Below, piece after piece: positions 1-5,340 of a stretch of DNA of 5,340 bases. Origin of the DNA: Spirochaetota bacterium (GTDB lineage: Bacteria > Spirochaetota > UBA4802 > UBA5550); the NCBI GenBank assembly GCA_022704585.1, contig JAKJGD010000182.1:1-5340 (forward strand), given 5' to 3'. The notes under the pieces are model-generated. The model saw only the letters and a list, made by a program, of their open reading frames with translations. It searched no databases and was not told the origin of the DNA. How positions within the stretch are numbered: position 1 is the stretch's first letter; every line of letters starts with the position of its first letter. Position numbers and translations under genes: made by a program.

Positions 1-775
1 CTTCCAGCTTGTGGTAATATTCCCTGATCGCCTGTTCGGATTTCAGGACCGGGGGCGCAGCCTGTGGAGCCGTTTTTTCTTCTTTGACCTCTTCTGCCTT
101 TTTCCCTTCCGGCTGCCCCAGTGACGTCTTGATCTCGGTCTCCTGCGTCTTCAGAGCCCTGAGCTCGCCCGCCGTCATTTTTTTCGTGTCTTCAGCGACA
201 CGGTCGCCGGCCATGACTACTGTGTGGCCTTCAGTTACCGAGCGCGTCTCGCCCGGCGCGTTCTTCGCCGCCACTTCCACCGTCCCGTCGACCACCGACA
301 CGCCGGTCCGGGACGACTTCTTTCCATTCCCTGCGCCGCTGACCTCGACCTTGAAGGACGTCCCGCGCACCGACGCGACGGCGGTCGGGGAATTTACCGT
401 TACGGTCCTGCTTTTGGCCAGCTTCTCGATCGCGAAGAAGGCGCTTCCGCTGTCCAGGTCAAACCGCGCGTCCGTTGCCGCTCCGCTCTCGTTGACCCGG
501 GCCTCGGTGATGAGAAATTCCGTGTTCTCGTAAATCTTGATCCCGGAGCGCTCCGGCATATGAAGGATCGCCATCGATGCGCTCCCGGTTATGATCCTGT
601 CCCCGGGCCGGAGCAGCGCGCCTATACGGGCGTTGTTTTCCGGTGTGTTTATGCCGACCTGCCCGATAACAGCATTGACCCTGAAGGCGGCCGGTTCCGT
701 GCGATCTTTTTTGCAGCCGGCGAAGGCTGCCAGGACGCAGATGACGGACAGGGTTGGCACGAGTATTATGCGCAT
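1..775 (-). CDS. FecR-domain lipoprotein, 3' end beyond the window
   Basis: The first 258 codons are visible and the frame stays open to the left edge. The N-terminus has a short basic start (MR), a hydrophobic stretch at about residues 3-18 and a lipobox-like AFAGC with Cys21 as the predicted lipidated residue. Phe at -3 is less usual than Leu. A FecR-like domain spans about residues 35-170: PGDRIITG near 57-64, IYENTEF near 81-87, the hallmark SPTAVASVRGTSFKV at 129-143, and SVVDGTVEV at 160-168. A Lys/Glu/Pro/Ala-rich linker follows at about 220-245. Such domains in lipoproteins, away from FecI/FecA signalling, are common envelope proteins of unknown role; no sigma factor or TonB receptor is nearby. 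The ATG at 775 is chosen because an in-frame TAA lies at 787-785 and GAGG sits 4 bases upstream. The gene diverges from the VWA gene. The family is clear, the specific function is not. Confidence 0.88.
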   Translation of the reverse strand, partial: MRIILVPTLSVICVLAAFAGCKKDRTEPAAFRVNAVIGQVGINTPENNARIGALLRPGDRIITGSASMAILHMPERSGIKIYENTEFLITEARVNESGAATDARFDLDSGSAFFAIEKLAKSRTVTVNSPTAVASVRGTSFKVEVSGAGNGKKSSRTGVSVVDGTVEVAAKNAPGETRSVTEGHTVVMAGDRVAEDTKKMTAGELRALKTQETEIKTSLGQPEGKKAEEVKEEKTAPQAAPPVLKSEQAIREYYHKLE

Positions 776-811
776 AGGACCTCGTTACGTGGTCAGGTAT
801 AGTTACAAAAG

Positions 812-842
812 AGTATATAATGATAAAACCATGCTCCGTCAA
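812..842 (-). promoter_or_regulatory. Predicted sigma70-type promoter of the FecR lipoprotein gene
   Basis: On the minus strand a -35 box TTGACG (842-837, five of six consensus bases) is followed after 17 bases by TATATA (819-814), or after 19 bases by TATACT (817-812, five of six). The spacer and -10 region are AT-rich in an otherwise GC-rich sequence. Transcription would start near 805-808, giving a leader of about 30 bases before the ATG at 775, with room for the GAGG ribosome binding site. This is read directly from the sequence; there is no experimental support. Confidence 0.6.
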
Positions 843-860
843 GGAGATTTTGCTCCGGCC

Positions 861-880
861 GGGCAGGGGACCGGGGTGCG
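861..880. repeat. Partial copy of a dispersed GC-rich intergenic repeat
   Basis: Read on the minus strand this segment is CACCCCGG followed by TCCCCTGCCC. By memory it resembles the left half of a widespread bacterial intergenic repeat (CTCACCCCGG..CCTCTCCC), whose chance translation gives the familiar PHPGPLP string; that string does appear in the minus frame here. About 15 of 19 positions fit. The usual second arm (GGGAGAGGG) is missing, so it would be a half or decayed copy. It ends about 19 bases upstream of the predicted -35 box of the lipoprotein gene. Confidence 0.35.
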
Positions 881-1079
881 GTCGGATTTTTATCTGCCTG
901 GAAAAAAAACCTTGCATTATGTCTCATCGGATGATAGATATGCTGATGGGTTCATGCTTCAGTACATCCGCGAATGAAATTTTGAGGATTTCACGCGGGA
1001 AATAAGACGATAATAAATAATAGAGGGAAGCGGTCGATCGCCTGCAGTAAAAAAGGGCTGATCGCGGAAAACACAATCC

Positions 1080-1092
1080 GGAGTTTGCGGTG
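1080..1092 (+). promoter_or_regulatory. Ribosome binding site that fixes a GTG start
   Basis: GGAG at 1080-1083 lies 6 bases before GTG at 1090-1092. This spacing supports the GTG as the true start of the VWA gene. It also places the predicted signal peptide exactly at the N-terminus. Confidence 0.65.
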
Positions 1093-3120
1093 AATCAGCG
1101 TTATCCCATTAAGCACGCGGGGTGCCTTTTCATACTGACGGTCATCCTCTGTTCCTACCCGTTCGTGGCCTATTCCGAGATAAAGGACATGGTCAGGTTC
1201 GAGGTCGCCAAGAAATATTACCGCCAGGGGACCCGGTATTTCAATAACATGCAGTACATGGCCGCTGCCGAGTTTTTCCGGAAAGCGATCAGGGAATATC
1301 CCGATTACTATACCGCCCGCGACCACCTGGCCCGCTCATACAAGCTTGCCGGTTTCACCGAGGCCGCGGTGAAGGAATGGGAAAGCCTGCTCGAGATATA
1401 TCCGGAGAATGTTGCCGTTGCCGCTAAAATAGAAAACGCCCGGTTCCAGGACACTGTCCTTGACCGGTCCGGTGATGAGCAGGAATACGTTGTTTCCGAC
1501 ACGTACCGCTCGTCCGCCAACCCGCGCTTCCATTTCAACGGGCCGGCCGATATCGCGGTGGACAACGAGAAGAGCCTGTACATCACGTCTTTTTCGAACG
1601 GCTCACTGGTCAAGCTCGACTCGAACGGACGGGGCGTGTTCTCGATCAAGACTTCCCTCAACGGCAGGCTTTATGGCATCGACTGCCGCGGCAACACTCT
1701 CGCGGTCACCGATTTCAGGGGCGACAGGGTATTTCTTCTCGACACGAAGGGAACCGTTCGCTCGCGGTTCGGCGAGTCCGGAAGCGGGGAGGGCGCGTTT
1801 CACGGTCCCGAGGGCGTCTGCTTTGACGCCGGAGGCCGGATATACGTCGTGGATTCGGGAAACAACCGGGTCCAGAAGTTCGATGAAAAAGGCACGTTCA
1901 TACTCCAATTCGGCAGGAAGGGGGAGTACGAGGGCGAGCTCTCCAAGCCGACCGACGTCGCGGTCCATGGCGACCGTGTGTACGTGACCGATACCGGCAA
2001 CAAGCGTATTGCCGTGTACGACGATTCGGGGAACTTCATCGAGAATGTTTCAATAGACGATATGGACTCGCCGCGCGGCATCGCGCGGTTCAAGGGCGGA
2101 CTTCTCGTGTCGGACGAGAGGAACGGCCTGCTGCAATACGATCCCGCAAGCGGCTCGAAGACCTGGATGGCGGCCGCGTCGGGCGCGGTCTCGCGTCTCG
2201 TCGCCGCGGCGGCGGACCGCGACGGGTACCTCTACTGCCTCGATTACAACAAACAGTCCGTGGTGCTCCTTTCGCCGCTGGGCAAGCGATATTCTAACGT
2301 GAGTCTGGAGATAACCTCGGTCGACATCGCGAGCTTCCCGGTGGTCGCCTTCTATGTCAATGCCCGGAACAGGGACGGCAGCCCGCTGTACGGCCTTGAC
2401 TCCGACAACTTCCGGGTCACCGAGGACAGCGCGCCCATAAAGGGCCTGTACACCGGATACTTGAAGAAGCTCATGCCCTCGGTGTCAATCGCGTTCTGCG
2501 TAGACCGGTCGAGCCAGGCGGAGCAGTTCAGCGGCGACCTGCCCTGGGTGGCGGAATTTATATTACAGAAGATGCACAAGAACGATTCGCTGGAGGTCGT
2601 CAACTTCAACGAGGAGACCTGGGTCGGGAACAAATTCGACTGGAGCCGGCGGCGGGCCCTCAAGGCGCTGAAGGAGCGCGAGTACGGCTCCGGCAGGAAC
2701 ATCGGCAAGGCGCTCTACACCGCCATCAGCGATCTCGTTCCGCGCCTGAACCGGCGGGGCGTCGTGTTCGTCACCGAGGGCGGCGTGGACGAGGGATCGT
2801 TCGCCGGGTACACGCCGGAGACCGTCATCCAGTATGCGAAATCGCACTACATCCCCGTGTACATCGTTTCGTTCCGCGAACCGGACGAGACCCTGAAGAG
2901 CATTGCAGCCGAGACGGGCGGCGCGGTCTACCGGCCCGGAAACGCTGACGGCCTCCGCTCCATCTACTCGAAGATCAAGGGGTCGGAGGAGTACCGGTAC
3001 GTGCTGGTCTACCGGACCTTCAAGCCCGGCTCGTTTAAAGGATGGTGGTCAGACGTGAAGATAGAGATTAACCACAAGGACCAGAAAGGCGTCGAGTGGG
3101 GTGGATATTTTGTCCCGTAG
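1090..3120 (+). CDS. Exported TPR / NHL beta-propeller / VWA domain protein
   Basis: The protein has 676 residues. A signal peptide covers about residues 1-29 (hydrophobic 11-28, likely cleavage after VAYS), so it should act outside the cytoplasm. Two 34-residue TPR units follow at about 40-73 and 74-107. Six NHL-like propeller units then lie near 149-184, 190-228, 235-275, 282-317, 325-357 and 367-399; the clearest are GPEGVCFDAGGRIYVVDSGN and KPTDVAVHGDRVYVTDTGN. A connector at about 405-455 (GLDSDNFRVTED) resembles the segment before VWA domains in TIGR03436-type proteins. The VWA domain runs from about 465 to 640. Its metal site is not canonical: D472-x-S474-x-Q476 for DxSxS, N537 where Thr is usual, and E563 where Asp is usual. 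TPR, propeller and VWA parts are all protein-binding modules, so a scaffold or envelope-assembly role is plausible; no enzymatic site is seen. The start is GTG with GGAG upstream. The gene is coupled to the downstream methyltransferase gene. Domain calls are strong; the function is unknown. Confidence 0.9.
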   Translation: MNQRYPIKHAGCLFILTVILCSYPFVAYSEIKDMVRFEVAKKYYRQGTRYFNNMQYMAAAEFFRKAIREYPDYYTARDHLARSYKLAGFTEAAVKEWESLLEIYPENVAVAAKIENARFQDTVLDRSGDEQEYVVSDTYRSSANPRFHFNGPADIAVDNEKSLYITSFSNGSLVKLDSNGRGVFSIKTSLNGRLYGIDCRGNTLAVTDFRGDRVFLLDTKGTVRSRFGESGSGEGAFHGPEGVCFDAGGRIYVVDSGNNRVQKFDEKGTFILQFGRKGEYEGELSKPTDVAVHGDRVYVTDTGNKRIAVYDDSGNFIENVSIDDMDSPRGIARFKGGLLVSDERNGLLQYDPASGSKTWMAAASGAVSRLVAAAADRDGYLYCLDYNKQSVVLLSPLGKRYSNVSLEITSVDIASFPVVAFYVNARNRDGSPLYGLDSDNFRVTEDSAPIKGLYTGYLKKLMPSVSIAFCVDRSSQAEQFSGDLPWVAEFILQKMHKNDSLEVVNFNEETWVGNKFDWSRRRALKALKEREYGSGRNIGKALYTAISDLVPRLNRRGVVFVTEGGVDEGSFAGYTPETVIQYAKSHYIPVYIVSFREPDETLKSIAAETGGAVYRPGNADGLRSIYSKIKGSEEYRYVLVYRTFKPGSFKGWWSDVKIEINHKDQKGVEWGGYFVP

Positions 3121-3123
3121 GAG
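3118..3123 (+). promoter_or_regulatory. Ribosome binding site overlapping the upstream stop codon
   Basis: TAGGAG contains both the TAG stop of the VWA gene (3118-3120) and the GGAG ribosome binding site for the methyltransferase gene. It lies 6 bases before ATG 3130. A second in-frame ATG at 3136 would be 12 bases away, so 3130 is preferred. The overlap suggests translational coupling. Confidence 0.75.
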
Positions 3124-3129
3124 CGAGCG

Positions 3130-3759
3130 ATGAGCATGCGGTACGTGCAGGATGGGATGATACATGCCCTCAGGAAAAAGGGCATATCGTCCGGCGCGGT
3201 TCTTGATGCGATGGCGGCAGTGCCGCGCCACCTCTTCGTGTCCGAGGCGCTGCGCTTCCACGCGTATGACGACAGGTCCCTGCCGATCGGGCACGGCCAG
3301 ACCATCTCGAAGCCGTCGGTGATCGCGGCCATGGTTCAGTCGCTCGGCCTGACCGGGGATGAGCGCGTGCTGGAAATCGGCACCGGGTCCGGGTACCAGT
3401 CCGCGGTCCTGTCGCGACTGGCCGCTTCCGTCGTCACGATGGAGCGTATCGGCGAGCTTTTCACCCGCGCACGGGGCCTTCTTTTCGGCCTCGGATACCG
3501 CAACATCCAGTTCGTCCACTCCGGCGACTTCAACGATGCTCCGGGCTTATTCGACGCGGTGATCGTGGCCGCCGGCGCGGACATCCTCCCGGTTTCCCTG
3601 TTCGGTAAAATCGTCCCCGGCGGAAGGCTCATCATCCCGGTCGGCAGCTCTGCCGGCCATCGAATCAAAAAGTATGTCATGAAACGGGACGGCTCGGTGA
3701 TCGAGGAGGACCTCGGCGCCGCAACCTTCGTGCCCTACGTCATCGGCGCAACGGCGTAA
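3130..3759 (+). CDS. pcm: Protein-L-isoaspartate O-methyltransferase, divergent
   Basis: The protein has 209 residues, the normal length for the family. These enzymes use S-adenosylmethionine to methylate L-isoaspartyl residues in damaged proteins, the first step in their repair. Visible marks are AVPRHLFV (30-37), the substrate-side signature PIGHGQTISKP (52-62), the SAM motif LEIGTGSGYQSAVL (81-94), the acidic end of strand 2 with E105, FDAVIVAAGA (141-150), PGGRLIIPVG (163-172) and FVPYVIG (200-206). Two points differ from E. coli Pcm: the loop normally read as HGDGWxG is here HSGDFNDAPGLFD (130-142), about two residues shorter and without GDG, and the usual TAAP is AAGAD (147-151). There is no signal peptide, so it is probably cytoplasmic although its partner gene encodes an exported protein. 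Some Gram-negative homologues are exported, but not this one on sequence. It lies 9 bases after the VWA gene and is probably co-transcribed. The family call is firm; full activity is less certain. Confidence 0.92.
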   Translation: MSMRYVQDGMIHALRKKGISSGAVLDAMAAVPRHLFVSEALRFHAYDDRSLPIGHGQTISKPSVIAAMVQSLGLTGDERVLEIGTGSGYQSAVLSRLAASVVTMERIGELFTRARGLLFGLGYRNIQFVHSGDFNDAPGLFDAVIVAAGADILPVSLFGKIVPGGRLIIPVGSSAGHRIKKYVMKRDGSVIEEDLGAATFVPYVIGATA

Positions 3760-3767
3760 CCGGACGC

Positions 3768-3780
3768 GCCCGCTTCGGGC
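3768..3780. terminator. Possible weak bidirectional terminator hairpin
   Basis: GCCCG (3768-3772) and CGGGC (3776-3780) form a perfect 5-bp GC stem with a CTT loop, 8 bases after the stop of the methyltransferase gene. It lies in the gap between convergent genes, where a terminator is expected. The following bases (TCCCTT) form no real T run, and none follows on the other strand, so an intrinsic terminator is only possible. Confidence 0.4.
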
Positions 3781-3835
3781 TCCCTTAATAAACTGTGTGG
3801 GTTGTTCGCGTACGGCCTGTGGTCCCGGAGGACGG

Positions 3836-4777
3836 TCACGCGTTGATGCGGGCTGAAAGCCAGCCGATGGACTTTTTGAACTGCTCGTTGCCGCCGGCCG
3901 TGTTTCCCTCCTCGGGGAAGACCTCTATGGTCTTTTCGCTCAGGATGTGATTGAAGAGGCTGAAAACGCATTCAGGCGGGGCTATCGAGTCCTTGAACCC
4001 GACCGTCGCGAGCACCGGGCACTCAATCCTGTCGGAGAAATTCAGCGCGTCAAAATAGGTCAGGTTGTCCTTGACCTGCTTCTTCCTGCTTTTCAGGGCG
4101 GCCACGAACTCGTTGATCTCGATGGCCGCGTCGCTCACCGAGAGGTTCTGGCTCAGCGGAAGGTGACAGAAGGAGGGTGTGTCCATGACCATCGCGGTGA
4201 CCCGGTCGCTGAAGGCCGCGCAGAACGCGGCAGCGGCTGCGCCCAGGCCCTTGCCGTACATGCCGATGGCGCTGCAGTTTATTTCGGGCACGAGCCTGAG
4301 CATGTCTATAGAGCGAAGCACGTCCAGGTAAACCGCTTTCACGTAATAGGTGTCGCGGTCGAGTATGTTCTCGATCATGTAACCGGGGGTGGTGCGCTCC
4401 TCTTCGGTTTCAACCGGCTTTATGAAGTCGTTGTGGCCGCGGAGCGTGATGAAGAAATATGCGACCGATTCATCAAGCGCCTGCTGCGGATATTTTACGA
4501 CGCTGTTGTAGTCATGGATATGCAGTATCACTTTCGGCTTCTGTTTGCCCCGGGCCACCAGCAGCTCGCCGGTAATGGTCGACTTCGTGAAGCCCTTGTA
4601 TGAAACCTCGTAGTGGGTGAACCGGTGCGTTGACTTCCGGCTGTTTTTCACCAGCTCGGTGTCGAGCGGCACTTTTCTGGTTTCCGCAATGGCCTTTTCC
4701 CAGAACTGGTCGAAGTCCGGCTTGCGGTCCAGGGGCGGGAGGTTCAGGAAGTATTTGTCGAAATTACTCAGTGGCAT
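3836..4777 (-). CDS. Acetyl xylan esterase-like alpha/beta hydrolase, apparently lacking catalytic Ser and His
   Basis: The 313-residue protein aligns by eye along its whole length with cephalosporin C deacetylase/acetyl xylan esterase (AXE1 family, usually about 320 residues). Shared marks are FDQFWEKAIAE (22-32), HDYN (88-91, with the oxyanion-type Tyr90), TLRGHND (111-117), ILDRDTYYVKAVYLDVLRSI (138-157) and the C-terminal DSIAPPECVFSLFNHI (263-278). Active members use a Ser-His-Asp triad to remove acetyl groups. Here the nucleophile elbow, normally GGSQGG, reads GKGLGA (175-180), putting Gly177 at the Ser position. The His of the usual GHE reads GNT, giving Asn292. Asp263 is kept. The reading frame is intact, so this looks like a maintained pseudoenzyme rather than a decaying gene. 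There is no signal peptide, so it should be cytoplasmic. The start ATG at 4777 lies 5 bases after the stop of the membrane-protein gene and lacks a strong ribosome binding site, so it probably depends on coupling. Its function is unknown; binding of an acyl or sugar ligand, or of a protein, is inference. Confidence 0.85.
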   Translation of the reverse strand: MPLSNFDKYFLNLPPLDRKPDFDQFWEKAIAETRKVPLDTELVKNSRKSTHRFTHYEVSYKGFTKSTITGELLVARGKQKPKVILHIHDYNSVVKYPQQALDESVAYFFITLRGHNDFIKPVETEEERTTPGYMIENILDRDTYYVKAVYLDVLRSIDMLRLVPEINCSAIGMYGKGLGAAAAAFCAAFSDRVTAMVMDTPSFCHLPLSQNLSVSDAAIEINEFVAALKSRKKQVKDNLTYFDALNFSDRIECPVLATVGFKDSIAPPECVFSLFNHILSEKTIEVFPEEGNTAGGNEQFKKSIGWLSARINA

Positions 4778-4782
4778 CGCGG

Positions 4783-5199
4783 TCAGCCGTTCGTCAGCCT
4801 GTACAGTAAATAGTAATTATTGCTCAGCAGCAGGTAGAGCAGTAAAAGCAGCACCGATGATATCAGGATAAAGAAAAAGAATATCGCTAAGTAGTAAAAG
4901 GGTTTTTTTACAAGGTAGCGGGCTATCTCCGAAGCCGGGATGCCCTCCTTCCTGAGACGGAATACCCTGAGCCCGACGAGGAAGAGGAGCAGCGCGATAA
5001 TGGTAAATAACGACAGGTCCCTGACGATGAAGTTGAACGCGCTTGTATGGTTGACGGCAAAAACGGTAACCGGGTAGATGAGCAGGTTCATGATAACCAG
5101 CGATATGACCGCGACCGCGAGGGTAAAAGCGGCAAGGGTCGATATGTCCCTGAACCGGTCCCGGAGCCTTCTTTTTTCGTAGAGTAGTTCGTTGTTCAT
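4783..5199 (-). CDS. Small three-helix membrane protein, unknown function
   Basis: The protein has 138 residues and I do not recognise the family. Three hydrophobic segments are visible at about 21-49, 62-80 and 101-126. The N-terminus (EKRRLRDRFRD, 8-18) and the loop at 81-100 (RLRKEG ... VKK) are basic. By the positive-inside rule the N-terminus and loop face the cytoplasm, and the short Tyr/Leu/Asn-rich C-terminus faces outward. TM3 is unusually rich in Phe and Leu (FYYLAIFFFFILISSVLLLL). The ATG at 5199 is supported by AGGA 7 bases upstream. The gene ends 5 bases before the esterase-like gene, so the two are almost certainly one transcriptional unit. The basic cytoplasmic loop could be a docking site for that cytoplasmic partner, but this is inference. 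It starts 60 bases after the HEAT-like gene. Confidence 0.8.
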   Translation of the reverse strand: MNNELLYEKRRLRDRFRDISTLAAFTLAVAVISLVIMNLLIYPVTVFAVNHTSAFNFIVRDLSLFTIIALLLFLVGLRVFRLRKEGIPASEIARYLVKKPFYYLAIFFFFILISSVLLLLLYLLLSNNYYLLYRLTNG

Positions 5200-5220
5200 A
5201 GCTGGTTCCTGTCGTTGTAC

Positions 5221-5233
5221 GCCGGCTGCCGGC
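5221..5233. repeat. GCCGGC-T-GCCGGC odd palindrome
   Basis: A perfect 13-base inverted repeat centred on one base lies in the 60-base gap between the HEAT-like gene and the membrane-protein gene. It could fold as a 5-bp GC stem with a three-base loop. There is no T run after it on either strand. It may be a weak attenuating hairpin, a binding site or simply GC-rich chance. Confidence 0.3.
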
Positions 5234-5259
5234 CCGCTTCATCGTGCGGCGGGGCCGCG

Positions 5260-5340
5260 TTACTTCGCTTTTTCCTCGGTGACCTCGACGCCCATCTCTT
5301 TCAAAGCGCTTTTGGCGGCCGCCTGCACCTTCGGATTCTG
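5260..5340 (-). CDS. C-terminal end of a HEAT-repeat-like protein (5' part beyond the window)
   Basis: The last 26 codons and a TAA stop (5262-5260) of a leftward gene are visible. They encode NPKVQAAAKSALKEMGVEV followed by the charged tail TEEKAK. The pattern P-x-V-x-x-A-A-x-x-A-L-x-x-M-G is typical of the second helix of HEAT or PBS-lyase-like repeats, which build protein-binding solenoids. The codon use matches the neighbouring genes, which supports it as coding. The rest of the protein, including any signal peptide, is outside the window. It could be the first visible gene of the operon leading to the membrane protein and the esterase-like protein. Confidence 0.65.
   Translation of the reverse strand, partial: QNPKVQAAAKSALKEMGVEVTEEKAK

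Larger units (their letters stand above)
776..1089. other. Divergent intergenic region, no gene seen
   Basis: These 314 bases separate the leftward lipoprotein gene from the rightward VWA gene. They contain the predicted lipoprotein promoter (812-842), a GC-rich partial repeat (861-880), an A8 run (902-909) and an AT-rich patch (about 1001-1020) in the probable leader of the VWA gene. A ribosome binding site for the VWA gene lies at 1080-1083. Short frames here (for example 820-1005, plus) show no recognisable protein, and the region is notably more AT-rich than the flanking genes. I could not identify a convincing plus-strand promoter. Weak candidates are TTGCAT (912-917) with TAGATA (935-940), and GATAAT (1009-1014) without a good -35 box. 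Confidence 0.7.

Noticed and set aside
84..802. Plus-strand open frames (84-533 and 224-802) over the lipoprotein gene
   Set aside because: They are antisense to a frame with a lipobox and clear FecR motifs. Their translations are Ser/Thr/Arg-rich without any recognisable domain.
459..917. 152-codon minus-strand frame starting in the intergenic region
   Set aside because: It overlaps the lipoprotein gene in another frame, its N-terminus is only the translated repeat (PHPGPLP), and the remainder is a frame-shifted shadow.
820..1005. 61-codon plus-strand frame in the intergenic region
   Set aside because: No ribosome binding site suited to its start, no recognisable motif, and it crosses the repeat and promoter of the opposite strand.
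912..1014. Plus-strand promoter candidates for the VWA gene
   Set aside because: TTGCAT with TAGATA at 17 bases matches poorly. GATAAT (1009-1014) is a good -10 box but has no acceptable -35 box. The sequence alone does not decide between them.
1036..1065. Direct repeat GATCGC (1036-1041 and 1060-1065) in the leader of the VWA gene
   Set aside because: Six bases repeated once in a GC-rich region is expected by chance, and no symmetry or further copy supports an operator.
3822..3833. GTCC-CGGA-GGAC hairpin after the esterase-like gene
   Set aside because: The stem has only four base pairs and no T run follows on either strand, so it is too weak to call a terminator.
3947..4603. 218-codon plus-strand frame
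   Set aside because: It is antisense to the esterase-like gene, whose translation matches a known family along its whole length.

Overview
The window is a gene-dense, GC-rich bacterial segment holding six protein genes, two of them cut by the window edges. I see no RNA gene, insertion sequence or CRISPR array. A lipoprotein signal, an exported TPR/propeller/von Willebrand A protein, HEAT-like repeats and a FecR-type domain suggest a Gram-negative environmental bacterium, perhaps from Spirochaetota or a deltaproteobacterial or Nitrospirota-like group. That placement is inference from gene style and codon use (frequent ATA, AGG and GGG), not from a marker gene.

Layout: positions 1-775 (minus) encode most of a FecR-domain lipoprotein whose 3' end lies beyond the left edge. 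Positions 776-1089 are a divergent intergenic region with a good sigma70-type promoter for the lipoprotein and a partial GC-rich repeat. Positions 1090-3120 (plus) encode a 676-residue exported protein with a signal peptide, two TPR units, a six-unit NHL-like beta-propeller and a C-terminal VWA domain whose metal site is altered. Nine bases later, with its ribosome binding site built on the stop codon of the VWA gene, comes a divergent protein-L-isoaspartate O-methyltransferase (3130-3759, plus). A short convergent gap (3760-3835) carries a small GC hairpin.

The right-hand part is a leftward gene run. It starts with the last 26 codons of a HEAT-repeat-like protein (5260-5340), then a 138-residue three-helix membrane protein (4783-5199), then, only 5 bases downstream, a 313-residue acetyl xylan esterase/cephalosporin C deacetylase-like protein (3836-4777).

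The most striking observation is that this last protein keeps the overall family sequence and the catalytic Asp but has Gly where the nucleophilic Ser should be and Asn where the catalytic His should be. It therefore looks like a pseudo-esterase, probably working with the small membrane protein encoded just upstream. The other unusual points are the altered VWA metal site and the coupling of an exported protein to a repair-type methyltransferase with a changed SAM-side loop. No known defence or mobile system is recognisable.
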